Assembly (NCBI RefSeq): GCF_003857055.1
Contig: NZ_QGSZ01000239.1
Coordinates: 1 to 51,595 of the forward strand
Length of the DNA: 51,595 bases
Direction: 5' to 3'
From: Micromonospora inaquosa
Lineage (GTDB): Bacteria; Actinomycetota; Actinomycetes; Mycobacteriales; Micromonosporaceae
Each line of letters starts with the position of its first letter. Position 1 is the first letter of the stretch. Shown here in pieces: positions 37,037-45,542 of the stretch. Both the position numbers and the translations under genes were made by a program. Under the pieces are notes generated by a model. That model did not search any database. It was not told the origin of the DNA and was given only the letters and a program-made list of their open reading frames with translations.

Positions 37037-37897
37037 TCAGCCAGGCATCGACACCCGCGGGCCGCCCTGCTCCGACAGCCGATCGACGAGCATCGAGTGG
37101 GCCGCCCGGGTGGCCGCGAGCACGGCGGGATCCAGCGTCGCCACGAGCACCGCCGTGCCGTCGTCGGCCCCCCGGGCCAGCACCCGCCCCTCGGGGTCGT
37201 AGATAGCCGCGCCGCCGTTGAACCGCCACGGGTCGACGCCGCCGACGGCGTTGGCGAAGACCACGAACATCGTGTTGTCCAGCGCCCGCGCGGCGTAGTA
37301 GAGATCCCGACGGTGCTCGGAGCCGGCCAGGTATCCGCTGGGGCACAGGTAGCCGTCTGCGCCGTCGAGGGCGGCGGCCCGGCCGTGCTCCGGGAAACAG
37401 CCGTCGTAGCAGATACCCAGCCCGAGCCGCCAGTCGTCGACGAGCAGCGTGGCACCCCGATCACCGGGGGTGAACAGCTCCCGTTCGTCACCCCACAGCT
37501 GCTGTTTGTCGTAACCGACCCGCACCTCGCCGGCCCGGTCGACCACCAGCGCCCCGATGGTCCGCCGGCCGTCCGGGTGCCGGACGGCCGCACCGACCAG
37601 CGCGGTGACGCCGGACTCGCGCGCGGCGACGCGCAGCGGGTCGAGCCGGGGATCCGCGACCATCCCGGCCGGATCGGCCGCGACGTCAGTGCCGGCCGGG
37701 TCGGCGGCGAGGGCCGGCGGGTGGTACGCGCAGAGGAACAGCTCCGGCAGGACGGCCACCCGGGCGCCCCGCTCACCGGCTTGGCGGACCAGGTCGGCGG
37801 CGACGACCGCGTTACCGGCGACGTCGCCCGGCGTGGGGGTGGCCTGGACGGCGGCCACTGTCAGCGGGGAACTGGGCAGGGTGCGGGGCTGGGTCAC
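37037..37897 (-). CDS. Nitrilase-superfamily carbon-nitrogen hydrolase
   Basis: The 286-residue enzyme has the catalytic triad E (VLPELFLCAYHPP), K (GYDKQQLWGDE) and C (LGICYDGCFPEH). It cleaves an amide or carbamoyl C-N bond. I chose GTG 37897 because longer in-frame starts would read through the promoter and operator at 37911-37941. It is divergent from the AcnR-like gene, so both may be controlled from that operator. Substrate unknown. Confidence 0.9.
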   Translation of the reverse strand: MTQPRTLPSSPLTVAAVQATPTPGDVAGNAVVAADLVRQAGERGARVAVLPELFLCAYHPPALAADPAGTDVAADPAGMVADPRLDPLRVAARESGVTALVGAAVRHPDGRRTIGALVVDRAGEVRVGYDKQQLWGDERELFTPGDRGATLLVDDWRLGLGICYDGCFPEHGRAAALDGADGYLCPSGYLAGSEHRRDLYYAARALDNTMFVVFANAVGGVDPWRFNGGAAIYDPEGRVLARGADDGTAVLVATLDPAVLAATRAAHSMLVDRLSEQGGPRVSMPG

Positions 37898-37910
37898 CGG
37901 GCGATGGTAA

Positions 37911-37941
37911 TCGGCAACGTCCCAAGCCGTACGTACGGTTT
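37911..37941 (+). promoter_or_regulatory. acnR promoter with perfect palindrome operator
   Basis: CCGTACGTACGG (37927-37938) is a perfect 12-bp palindrome, extended by partial symmetry (AA to TT) at both ends. TCGGCA (37911-37916) and TACGGT (37934-37939) form a -35/-10 pair with 17-base spacing. The operator overlaps the -10, exactly as in front of acnA. This suits autorepression, and possibly control of the divergent amidase gene. Confidence 0.65.
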
Positions 37942-37974
37942 GCATGGCCCGAGGTGACCTGCGACGATCGCCCT

Positions 37975-38547
37975 GTGCCCAGAGTAAGCCAGGACCAGCT
38001 CGACGCGCGCCGGCAGGAGATCCTCGCCGCCGCGCGGGCGTGTTTCGCCCGGCTCGGCTACGAGGGGGCGACCGTACGCCGCCTTGAGGAGGCCACCGGC
38101 CTGTCCCGCGGCGCGATCTTCCACCACTTCCGCGACAAGGACTCGCTCTTCCTGGCGGTCGCCGAGGACGACGCCGCGGCCATGGTCGAGACCGTGGCCC
38201 GCAACGGTCTGGTGCAGGTGATGCGCGACCTGCTCGCCCGCGCCGTCTCCCCGGACACCACCGGCTGGCTGGGCAGCCAACTGGAGGTCTCCCGGCGGCT
38301 GCGCACCGACCCCGCGTTCGCCCGGCGCTGGGCCGAGCGGTCCGCCGCGATCGCGGAGGCGACCCGGGACCGGCTGGCCCGCCAGCGCGACGCCGGGGTG
38401 CTGCGCGAGGACGTCCCGATCGACGTGCTGGCCCAGTTCCTGGAGCTGGCCTACGACGGTTTGGTGCTGCACCTGGCCATGGGCCGACCCGCCGGTGACC
38501 TGGGCCCGGTGCTCGACCTCGTCGAGGAGGCGGTCCGCCGGCACTGA
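37975..38547 (+). CDS. acnR: AcnR-like TetR-family repressor of aconitase
   Basis: The 190-residue regulator starts at GTG 37975. Its N-terminal HTH region (residues about 5-55: SQDQLDARRQEIL, EGATVRRLEEATGLSRG, AIFHHFRDKDSLFLAV) matches AcnR, known as repressor of acn in corynebacteria and mycobacteria. The C-terminus LEVSRRLRTDPAFARRW and QFLELAYDGLVLHLA belongs to the ligand-binding domain (citrate and iron effects are reported in corynebacteria). In those genera acnR lies directly after acn; here it is about 15.7 kb beyond the end of acnA. Confidence 0.88.
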   Translation: MPRVSQDQLDARRQEILAAARACFARLGYEGATVRRLEEATGLSRGAIFHHFRDKDSLFLAVAEDDAAAMVETVARNGLVQVMRDLLARAVSPDTTGWLGSQLEVSRRLRTDPAFARRWAERSAAIAEATRDRLARQRDAGVLREDVPIDVLAQFLELAYDGLVLHLAMGRPAGDLGPVLDLVEEAVRRH

Positions 38548-38628
38548 CCGCGCGGATGCCGGTTGGTCGACCGTGGCGAGGCTGCTCCACAATGGGGCCG
38601 CCGATCCCTCCGGTGACAGGAGCAGTCG

Positions 38629-39558
38629 ATGATCGCCAATGCCGCGTCCGGTGACACCTGGGGCATCTCCGGCCCGACCTTCCTCCGGTACTACATCGCG
38701 GCGGCCATCCTGGTGGTGGCGATCGCGGCGTACCACCGGGTCCGTCTCGCAGCCGGATCGACGGCCGCCATGACCGCCGACCCACTCGGGCCGCAGCAGC
38801 TCGCGTACCTCAACGGCGGGCCTCGGCTCGCCGTACACGCCGCACTCGGCGGGCTGCGCGGCAGCGGTGCGATCGGCGTGCGACCGGACCGTCGGCTGAC
38901 CACCACCGGGGCCCCGCCGGCCGGGCTCACCCCGCTGGATCAGGCCATCCACTGGGCCGCGCACCAGCACGCCCGCGCCGGCGACCTACCGCGGGACGAG
39001 CGCGTACGCGTCGCGCTACACCAGATCCGCAACGGCCTGGAGCAGCGCGGACTGCTCACCGATGACGCGCAGCGGGCTCGGGCCCGCTTCTGGGCCACGA
39101 TCCTCACCACCCTGCTGGGCATCGGTGTGTTCCGGTTGGTCTCCGGCCTGTTCAACGATCACCCGGTCGGTTACCTGCTGCTGACCCTGGTTCCGCTGCT
39201 GATCATCACGCTGGTGCTGCGCCGGGCGCCCGTGGTCACCCGGGCCGGTCGCGCCGCCCTACGCTCCGTCCGCCGCGCGCACACCCACCTCGCGCCGGCT
39301 TCCGCGCCCGCCTACGCCACCTACGGAGCGGCCGGCGCGGCGATGGGCGTCGCCCTGTACGGCACCGCCTCACTCTGGGCGCTCGACCCGGGCTTCGCCG
39401 AACAGGCCGAGATTCAACGCCAGGCCGCCGCCGGCAGCGGTTGGACGGGCGGCTCCGACGGATCGTCCGGCGGCGGAGGCGACAGCTCCGGTGGAGACGG
39501 GGGCAGCTCCTGCGGCGGTGGCGGTGGCGGCTGTGGCGGAGGCGGGTGCGGCGGATGA
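38629..39558 (+). CDS. TIGR04222 membrane protein with Gly/Cys-rich C-terminus
   Basis: This 309-residue protein starts at ATG 38629 with AGGAG upstream. Residues 1-40 hold one helix (YYIAAAILVVAIAAY). A soluble region contains GPQQLAYLNGGPRLAVHAAL and a helical DUF-like part up to about 150. Two or three further helices lie at about 160-200 and 225-245. The tail from about residue 265 is Gly/Ser/Asp-rich and ends with three cysteines, C295, C302 and C307, in a poly-Gly setting. The TIGR04222 family is defined by an N-terminal domain plus such a low-complexity tail. It is coupled by ATGA-type overlap to the DUF692/MNIO gene, which suggests the Cys tail is the substrate of that oxygenase. Confidence 0.85.
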   Translation: MIANAASGDTWGISGPTFLRYYIAAAILVVAIAAYHRVRLAAGSTAAMTADPLGPQQLAYLNGGPRLAVHAALGGLRGSGAIGVRPDRRLTTTGAPPAGLTPLDQAIHWAAHQHARAGDLPRDERVRVALHQIRNGLEQRGLLTDDAQRARARFWATILTTLLGIGVFRLVSGLFNDHPVGYLLLTLVPLLIITLVLRRAPVVTRAGRAALRSVRRAHTHLAPASAPAYATYGAAGAAMGVALYGTASLWALDPGFAEQAEIQRQAAAGSGWTGGSDGSSGGGGDSSGGDGGSSCGGGGGGCGGGGCGG

Positions 39559-40373
39559 CCGGACCGACCGGGGTCGGCATCGGCTGGCGTCCGGAGATCG
39601 CCGGCTTCGTGGCCGAGCTGCCCGGGCTGCGCTTCGTCGAGGTGGTGGCCGAGGGAGTATCCGCGTCCGGACCACTCCCGTCCGGCCTGACGCAGCTGCG
39701 GGAGCGCGCGGTGACGGTAGTGCCGCATGGGGTGCGGCTCTCCCTCGGCAGCGCGGAGCCGGTCGACCCGGCCCGGGTCGCCCACCTGGCCGCGGTGGCG
39801 CAACGCCTGGACGCCCCGCTGGTCAGCGAGCACATCGCGTTCGTCCGAGCCGGTGGCTTGGAGGCCGGGCACCTGTTGCCGCTGCCGCGCAGCAGGGAAG
39901 CCGTCGACGCGGTCTGCGCCAACGTCGCGCGGGCCCAGGCCGAGCTGCCGGTGCCGATCGCGCTGGAACCGATCGCCGCGTTGGTCGACTGGCCCGACGA
40001 CGAGCTGGACGAGGCGGACTTCCTCACCGAGATCCTCGACCGGACCGGGGCCCTGCTGCTGCTGGACGTGGCAAACGTGCACGCCAACGCCCGCAACCGG
40101 GGCGCCGACCCGCTGGCGTTGCTGGACCGGCTGCCGCTGGAGCGGGTCGCGTACGCCCACGTGGCCGGCGGCGCGGAGCACTGCGGTTTCTACCACGACA
40201 CCCACACCGACCCGGTGCCGCCGGCGGTGCTGGAGCTGGTCGGCGCGCTCTGCGCCCGGCGGCGACCACCGGCGCTGCTGCTGGAACGCGACGGCCATTA
40301 CCCGCCGGCCGCCGAACTCCGCGCCGAACTGGACGCCCTGGCCGCCGCTGCGGGCTACCCGGCCGTCACATGA
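39555..40373 (+). CDS. DUF692/MNIO multinuclear iron oxygenase
   Basis: The 272-residue TIM-barrel protein starts at ATG 39555, overlapping the precursor stop. Candidate metal ligands lie in order: H58 (VPHGVRLS), E92-H93 (SEHIAF), E138 (LEPIAAL), D171/N174/H176 (DVANVHANARN), H202 (AHVAGG), H214/D215/H217/D219 (HDTHTDP) and E244 (LLERDGHYP). The family includes MbnB, TglH and bufferin enzymes, which oxidatively change cysteines in peptides. It should do so on the Cys tail of the preceding membrane protein, with the next gene as partner. Substrate is inference. Confidence 0.93.
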   Translation: MTGPTGVGIGWRPEIAGFVAELPGLRFVEVVAEGVSASGPLPSGLTQLRERAVTVVPHGVRLSLGSAEPVDPARVAHLAAVAQRLDAPLVSEHIAFVRAGGLEAGHLLPLPRSREAVDAVCANVARAQAELPVPIALEPIAALVDWPDDELDEADFLTEILDRTGALLLLDVANVHANARNRGADPLALLDRLPLERVAYAHVAGGAEHCGFYHDTHTDPVPPAVLELVGALCARRRPPALLLERDGHYPPAAELRAELDALAAAAGYPAVT

Positions 40374-40903
40374 CCGGCGCACCCGTTCCCACTTCCCGCG
40401 CGGGGCTCGCCGAACGGCAGGCCGAACTGGTCGCCGCGCTGGTCGCCGGAGGGCCACCCCCGCCCGGGTTCGCGCCGGGCCCGCTGGCCGCCACCCGCGC
40501 GGCCCTGCTGCGCAAGCGGGCCGGCGACGTCGCCCGACACTGGCCGCTGCTCGCCGCCGGCCTCGGTGCCAGGTGGACGACGACCTTCGCCGGTTGGGCC
40601 GCCCGGCGACCCACCGCCGGGTCGCTGCGCGACGGCTGGGACCTGGCCCGCGCGCTGCACGCCGACGGTGCGCTGCCCCCGGTGGCTGCCGAGGAGCTGG
40701 CCGTCCGGGAGGCACGCCTGCGTTACGACGGGCTGCGGTCGCCGCGTCCGCGCCGGTTGCCGGCGGTGGGCCGCGCCGGCGGCGCCGTCGCGGTGCAGAT
40801 CGCCGGCCGGGTACGCCTGTTGCGCCCCGCTCCACGGGTATCCACCCTTGCTGGCGACGGCGTTTCGGATGCGGCAGGATCTGCGTTATGGATCTCGGAC
40901 TGA
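40370..40903 (+). CDS. SCO6045-like/DUF2063-type partner of MNIO
   Basis: This 177-residue protein starts at ATG 40370, overlapping the MNIO stop by ATGA. It begins with a helical domain with LAERQAELVAALVAGGPPPPGF and LRKRAGDVARHWPLLAAGLG, like the putative substrate-binding partner proteins of DUF692 enzymes (HvfC/BufC/MbnC roles). A C-terminal region RLRYDGLRSPRPRRLP follows. In Streptomyces the same pair appears as SCO6044/SCO6045. A role in recognising the modified precursor is inferred from position and family. It overlaps the next gene by 16 bases. Confidence 0.85.
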   Translation: MTGAPVPTSRAGLAERQAELVAALVAGGPPPPGFAPGPLAATRAALLRKRAGDVARHWPLLAAGLGARWTTTFAGWAARRPTAGSLRDGWDLARALHADGALPPVAAEELAVREARLRYDGLRSPRPRRLPAVGRAGGAVAVQIAGRVRLLRPAPRVSTLAGDGVSDAAGSALWISD

Positions 40904-41649
40904 CCGACCGCGTGTACGTCCTCACCGGCGCGTCCCGCGGCCTGGGTTACGCGACCGCGCAGTGCCTGGTGGCCGACGGTGCGCGGGTGGTGCTCTCGGC
41001 CCGCGACTCGGATGCCGTGGCGGCTGCCGCGAAGCAGCTGGGTGGCCCGGAGCACGCCGTCGGGCTGACCGGCGACCTGGCCGACCCGGAGACCCCGGAG
41101 CAGCTCGTCGCCGCCGCCCAGGAGCATTTCGGCCGGCTCGACGGCGCGCTGATCTCGGTCGGTGGGCCACCGCCGGGCAACGCCGCAGCGGTCACCGACG
41201 AGCAGTGGCGGCTCTCCTTCGAGACCGTCTTCCTGGGCACCATCCGCGCCGTACGCACGGTCGCCAACGCCCTGCCCGAGGGCGGCGCGATCGGGCTCGT
41301 GCTCTCCACCTCGGCGCGTGGCCCGGTGCCCGGTCTCGGCATCTCCAACGGTCTGCGGCCCGGCCTGGTCGGGGCCGCCAAGGACATCGCCGACGACTAC
41401 GGCCCGCGCGGGGTCCGGGTGGTCGGCCTGTTGCCCGGCCGGATCATGACCGATCGCAACCGGGAGCTGTTCGGAGCGACCGGCGACCCGGAGCGGGCCC
41501 GCGCCGAGGCGGAGGCCGGCATCCCGCTGCGCCGCGTCGGCGACCCGGCCGAGTTCGGCCGGGTGGCCGCGTTCGTGCTCTCACCCGCCGCGAGCTACCT
41601 CACCGGGATCACCCTGCCGGTGGATGGCGGCGCGCTACGCGGGCTGTGA
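40888..41649 (+). CDS. SDR-family protein lacking the YxxxK motif
   Basis: The 253-residue Rossmann protein has VLTGASRGLGYATAQ (TGxxxGxG, residues about 12-26), NAG replaced by SVGGPPPGN, LSTSARG with the catalytic Ser, and LPGRIMTDRN after it. At the YxxxK position stands GISNGLRPGLVG, so Tyr and Lys are Asn and Pro. A small SDR subgroup with SNxLRPG is known in actinobacteria; reductase activity by the normal mechanism is doubtful. The C-terminus LTGITLPVDGGALRGL is canonical. It overlaps both its operon neighbours. Confidence 0.9.
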   Translation: MDLGLTDRVYVLTGASRGLGYATAQCLVADGARVVLSARDSDAVAAAAKQLGGPEHAVGLTGDLADPETPEQLVAAAQEHFGRLDGALISVGGPPPGNAAAVTDEQWRLSFETVFLGTIRAVRTVANALPEGGAIGLVLSTSARGPVPGLGISNGLRPGLVGAAKDIADDYGPRGVRVVGLLPGRIMTDRNRELFGATGDPERARAEAEAGIPLRRVGDPAEFGRVAAFVLSPAASYLTGITLPVDGGALRGL

Positions 41650-42248
41650 CCCCGGAAGGGAACCGGCCGGCCCGTCCCGGAACGGTCCGGCCGACCCGGG
41701 CTGAGCTGGCGGCGGCTGCGGACCGAACCATCCCCGACGTCCTCGCGCCGGGGCTGGCGGTGCTCTTCGTCGGGATCAACCCGGGCCTGTGGTCGGCCGC
41801 GACCGGGTGGCACTTCGCCCGGCCCGGCAACCGGTTCTGGCCCGCCCTGCACCGGGGCGGGTTCACCCCCCGACTGCTGCATCCCAGCGAGCAGGACGAA
41901 CTACCGGCGCTCGGGCTCGGCATCACCAACATGGCCGCCCGGGCCAGCGCCCGCGCGGACGAGCTGACCGCCAAGGAACTCCTCGACGGCGCGGCGATCC
42001 TGACTGACAAGGTGGCCCGGTACCGGCCGCGCTGGGTGGCCGTGGTGGGGGTGACCGCGTACCGGATCGGTTTTCAGCGCCCGAAGGCCACCTTCGGGCC
42101 GCAGCCGGAGTCGCTGGCCGGCGCCCGGCTGTGGGTGCTGCCCAACCCGAGCGGCCTGAACGCGCACTTCACCCCGGTCACCCTGGGCCTGGCCTTCGCC
42201 GAGCTGCGGGTGGCGACCGATCTGCCGGACCGTCAGACCGACCGTTGA
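41646..42248 (+). CDS. mug: G/U mismatch-specific DNA glycosylase
   Basis: The 200-residue protein starts at GTG 41646, coupled by GTGA to the SDR gene. Mug motifs are GINPGLWSAATGWHFARPGNRFWPAL abbreviated: GINPG, then ARPGNRFWPAL, the uracil-binding and active-site loops (about residues 39-65), and LPNPSGLNAHF (about 160). It removes uracil or thymine from mismatches in DNA repair. The coupling to an MNIO operon looks coincidental. Confidence 0.93.
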   Translation: MTPEGNRPARPGTVRPTRAELAAAADRTIPDVLAPGLAVLFVGINPGLWSAATGWHFARPGNRFWPALHRGGFTPRLLHPSEQDELPALGLGITNMAARASARADELTAKELLDGAAILTDKVARYRPRWVAVVGVTAYRIGFQRPKATFGPQPESLAGARLWVLPNPSGLNAHFTPVTLGLAFAELRVATDLPDRQTDR

Positions 42249-42249
42249 T

Positions 42250-42318
42250 CGACTCGGCTTCAAGGAAGTCGGAGTGTCAACGTGACCAGGACACCCCGAC
42301 TTTCAGCAACCCGAGTCG
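42250..42318. repeat. Imperfect palindromic intergenic repeat, family C copy 2
   Basis: Arms 42250-42278 and 42290-42318 (29 bases each, 23 of 29 paired, 11-base loop) follow mug directly. The outer parts read CGACTCGG and CCGAGTCG and the inner parts AGTCGGAGTGTC and GACACCCCGACT. It resembles the repeat at 219-283. Its position between convergent genes allows a terminator function. Confidence 0.75.
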
Positions 42319-42336
42319 ACCGACACCGCGCAGCCG

Positions 42337-44325
42337 TCAGTTGGCGGCGGCGGGCGGCAGCACCTCGTCGGCGCGGTAGGTGCCCAGCGGCATGACCACC
42401 GGCTCGGGGCCGGTCGCGTCGACGAACGGGGTGGGCGAGTCGGCGACCGCGAACTGGGTGCGGTACAGCTCGGCGTAGAGCCCGCCGACCGCGACCAACT
42501 CGTCGTGCCGCCCCCGCTCGACGATCCGCCCGCCGTCCAGGACCAGGATCTGGTCTGCGTCACGCACGGTGGAGAGCCGGTGCGCGATCACCAGGGCGGT
42601 CCGCCCCGCCAGCGCCACCGACAGCGCCCGCTGCACCGCCGCCTCGCTCTCCGAATCCAGGTGGGCGGTCGCCTCGTCGAGGATCACGATCGACGGGGCC
42701 TTGAGCAGCAGCCGGGCGATCGCGATGCGCTGCTTCTCGCCGCCGGAGAACCGGTAACCGCGCTCCCCCACAGTGGTGTCCAGACCGTCGGGCAGCGACC
42801 GGACCAAATCGGCGACCTGGGCTCCGGCGAGCGCGGCCCAGATCTCGTCGTCGGTGGCGTCCGGCTTGGCGTAGCGAAGATTCTCGGCGATCGTCTCGTG
42901 GAACAGGTGCGAATCCTGGGTGACCACGCCGATCTCGTCACGCAGGGAGGCGAGCGTCGCGTCACGCACGTCCACCCCGCCGACCAGCACCTGCCCGTCG
43001 GTGACGTCGTAGATCCGGGAAATGAGCATCGACAGCGTCGACTTGCCGGCCCCGGACGGGCCGACGAGCGCGACCATCTGCCCCGGCTCGACGCTGAACG
43101 AGACGCCCTTGAGCACCGGTTCGTTGACCGTCCGGTCGAGGGTGGCGACCTCTTCCAGGGAGGCGAGGGAGATCTCGGCGGCACTCGGGTAACGGAATCG
43201 CACGTCGCGGAAGTCGACCCGGCCGGTGCCCCTGGGCACCGCCACGGCGTCGGGCTTCTCCACGATGCCCGGCTTCAGGTCGAGCACCTCGAACACCCGG
43301 TCGAAGGAGACCAGCGCGCTCATCACGTCCACCCGGACGTTTGACAGTGCGGTGAGCGGGCCGTACAGCCGGGTGAGCAGCAGCGCGAGCTTCACAACGG
43401 TGCCAGCACTGACCGCGCCGGCGACCGCCAGCCAACCACCGAGGCCATACGTGAGCGCCTGCGCCAGTGAGGCGACCAGCAACATCGCCACGAAGAAGGT
43501 GCGGGAATACATAGCCGACTGGATGCCGATGTCGCGGACCCGCTCGGCCCGGTCGGCGAACCGACGGGCCTCGATCTCGGGCTGGCCGAAGAGCTTCACC
43601 AGCAGCGCGCCGGCCACTCCGAACCGTTCGGTCATTGTCGCGTTCATCTTGGCGTCGAGGTTGTACGACTCTCGGGTGATCTCGGCCAGTCGCTTGCCGA
43701 CCCGGCGAGCCGGGATGATGAACACCGGCAGCAGGATCAGCGACAGCACCGTGATCTGCCAGGACAGGATCATCATCGCACCGGCGGTGAGCACCAGTTG
43801 AATGACGTTGCTGACCACCCCGGAGAGGGTGGAGGTGAACGCCCGCTGAGCGCCGAGCACGTCGTTGTTGAGCCGGCTGACCAGGGCACCGGTCTGGGTA
43901 CGGGTGAAGAACTGCAACGGCATCCGCTGCACGTGGTCGTAGACCCGGGTGCGGAGGTTGAGGATGATGCCCTCGCCGATGCGCGCGGAGTACCAGCGCT
44001 GGGCGAGGGAGAAGAGGGCGTCGGCGACAGCCAGCGCGGCGATCACCAGGGCGAGCTTGACCACGATGGAGCCGGCTTGCGGCCCCCGATCGGCGATGGC
44101 GTCGATCACCTCACCCGCCAGCAGCGGAGTCGCCACGCCGATCACTGCGGCAATCACCACTGTGACCAGGAAGATCACAATGTCGCGCCGGTACGGTTTG
44201 GCGAAGGCGATGATCCGCTTGGCGGTGCCGCGCTTGAGCTGGTGGCCGGAGACCTCGTCGCTGTTACGCATCGACCGGAGCATGCTCCACCCGGCCATGC
44301 CACCGCCGGACATCGGGTTGGACAT
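42337..44325 (-). CDS. ABC exporter, fused permease-ATPase
   Basis: The 662-residue half-transporter starts at ATG 44325. Six membrane helices span about residues 50-330 (RRDIVIFLVTVVIAAVIGVA and others). The ATPase domain (about 380-620) has Walker A GPSGAGKST, Q-loop VVTQDSHLFHET, signature FSGGEKQRIAIARLLL and Walker B IVILDEATAHLD plus H-loop IAHRLST. A C-terminal tail extends beyond. Homodimeric multidrug/lipid exporter; cargo unknown. Confidence 0.95.
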   Translation of the reverse strand: MSNPMSGGGMAGWSMLRSMRNSDEVSGHQLKRGTAKRIIAFAKPYRRDIVIFLVTVVIAAVIGVATPLLAGEVIDAIADRGPQAGSIVVKLALVIAALAVADALFSLAQRWYSARIGEGIILNLRTRVYDHVQRMPLQFFTRTQTGALVSRLNNDVLGAQRAFTSTLSGVVSNVIQLVLTAGAMMILSWQITVLSLILLPVFIIPARRVGKRLAEITRESYNLDAKMNATMTERFGVAGALLVKLFGQPEIEARRFADRAERVRDIGIQSAMYSRTFFVAMLLVASLAQALTYGLGGWLAVAGAVSAGTVVKLALLLTRLYGPLTALSNVRVDVMSALVSFDRVFEVLDLKPGIVEKPDAVAVPRGTGRVDFRDVRFRYPSAAEISLASLEEVATLDRTVNEPVLKGVSFSVEPGQMVALVGPSGAGKSTLSMLISRIYDVTDGQVLVGGVDVRDATLASLRDEIGVVTQDSHLFHETIAENLRYAKPDATDDEIWAALAGAQVADLVRSLPDGLDTTVGERGYRFSGGEKQRIAIARLLLKAPSIVILDEATAHLDSESEAAVQRALSVALAGRTALVIAHRLSTVRDADQILVLDGGRIVERGRHDELVAVGGLYAELYRTQFAVADSPTPFVDATGPEPVVMPLGTYRADEVLPPAAAN

Positions 44326-44428
44326 CGCTCACCTCCGGGTTGCCGGGCAGACCGCATCCGTCAGGTCGATTCTCCCGACGAGTGTGACAACCTCAGTCGT
44401 AACCCGGATCTTCCCGTGCGGTCCTTAC

Positions 44429-45196
44429 CTATTCTCCCCTGCCGGCGAGATCGCGCAGCCGACGGGTCTGTGCCTCCCGCTCGGCGCGCTGCTGGTCGGC
44501 GTGCGACCGCCCGGCCGCGCCGGCGAGCAACGCCTTGATCTCCACCACCGCGTCGCGGGGCCCGGAGAGCAGGCCGGCGGTCAGGTCCCGTACCGCGCCG
44601 TCCAGGTCAGCCGCCGGCACGACCAGGGTGGCCAGCCCGATCCGGTCCGCCTCGGCGGCGTCCATCCGGCGGCCGGTCGCACAGATCTCCAACGCCCGCG
44701 AATAGCCGACCAACTCGACGAGGCGTTTTGTGCCGGCCAGGTCGGGCACCAGACCGAGGGTCACCTCGGCCATCGACAGCTTCGCGTCCGCGGACAGCAC
44801 CCGAAGGTCGCAGGCGAGCGCGAGCTGGAAGCCGGCGCCGATCGCATGGCCCTGCACGGCCGCGACGGAGACCAGATCCGGCCGGTGCAGCCAGGTGAAA
44901 CCGGCCTGGAACTCCGCGATGCGCTCGGCGCACTCAGGCTCGGGCAACGTGGCCAACTCGGCGAACGACCCCGGGCCGGAGGCGCCCGCCACCGCGAGAT
45001 CGAGGCCGGCCGAGAACGCCCGACCCTCACCGCGGACCACCACCACCCGCACGTCGCCGGGCAGGTCGCGGGAAAAGTCGCTCATCGCTCGCCACATCGC
45101 GGGCGTCTGAGCGTTGAGCACGTCGGGCCGGCACAACGTCACCGTGGCGACCGGCCCGTCGCAGGTCAGCCGAACCCCGGTCGCCTCGGCGGTCAC
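44429..45196 (-). CDS. Enoyl-CoA hydratase/isomerase family protein
   Basis: The crotonase-fold protein has 255 residues from GTG 45196. It contains GEGRAFSAGLDL (oxyanion hole 1), VQGHAIGAGFQLALACDLRVLS abbreviated to its GHAIGAGFQLALACDLR core (oxyanion hole 2), and AEVTLGLVPDLAGTKRL with an Asp/Glu pair position replaced by V-P-D. It hydrates or isomerises an acyl-CoA thioester. A longer frame from 45271 would overlap the HTH gene and lacks a ribosome site, so GTG 45196 is preferred though its own site is weak. Confidence 0.9.
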   Translation of the reverse strand: MTAEATGVRLTCDGPVATVTLCRPDVLNAQTPAMWRAMSDFSRDLPGDVRVVVVRGEGRAFSAGLDLAVAGASGPGSFAELATLPEPECAERIAEFQAGFTWLHRPDLVSVAAVQGHAIGAGFQLALACDLRVLSADAKLSMAEVTLGLVPDLAGTKRLVELVGYSRALEICATGRRMDAAEADRIGLATLVVPAADLDGAVRDLTAGLLSGPRDAVVEIKALLAGAAGRSHADQQRAEREAQTRRLRDLAGRGE

Positions 45197-45242
45197 CGGA
45201 CGTCCCGGGGCGCGGCGCTGGTGAACGACGCTGAGGGGCGGG

Positions 45243-45470
45243 TCACGCCTTCTTGCGGCGCCGGGCACCACCGCGCTGACGCAGCTGCACCCCGGACTCG
45301 GTGAGCACTCGGTGGATGAACCCGTAGGAACGGCCGGTCGAGGCCGCCAACGCGCGGATGCTCTCCCCCGAGGTGTACCGCTTTACCAGGTCCTTGGCGA
45401 GCGTCTGACGCTCGGCTCCGACGATCCGGCGACCCTTCTCAGTGCTGGTGGCTGTGCCAGTGGCTGCCAT
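45243..45470 (-). CDS. Small helix-turn-helix protein
   Basis: The 75-residue basic protein starts at ATG 45470. After a short leader it has LAKDLVKRYTSGESIRALA and STGRSYGFIHRVLTESGV, a helix-turn-helix of the kind found in recombinase/resolvase tails, and a RRRKKA tail. Very similar small proteins are conserved across Streptomyces and Micromonospora. It likely binds DNA, with no known target. The enoyl-CoA hydratase gene follows after 46 bases. Confidence 0.85.
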   Translation of the reverse strand: MAATGTATSTEKGRRIVGAERQTLAKDLVKRYTSGESIRALAASTGRSYGFIHRVLTESGVQLRQRGGARRRKKA

Positions 45471-45542
45471 GCTGTGTCCTCACGTCCCAGACTGTGCGGT
45501 TCGGATACGGTCCCACCTATTAGACCGCCTCGAACGATCATG

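Noticed and set aside
37898..38785. Longer reading frame for the nitrilase-family gene
   Set aside because: It would run through the operator and antisense through the AcnR-like gene.
38629..39558. Gly-rich tail as a cell-wall or secreted collagen-like domain
   Set aside because: There is no G-X-Y periodicity or signal peptide, and the coupling with an MNIO gene gives a better reading.
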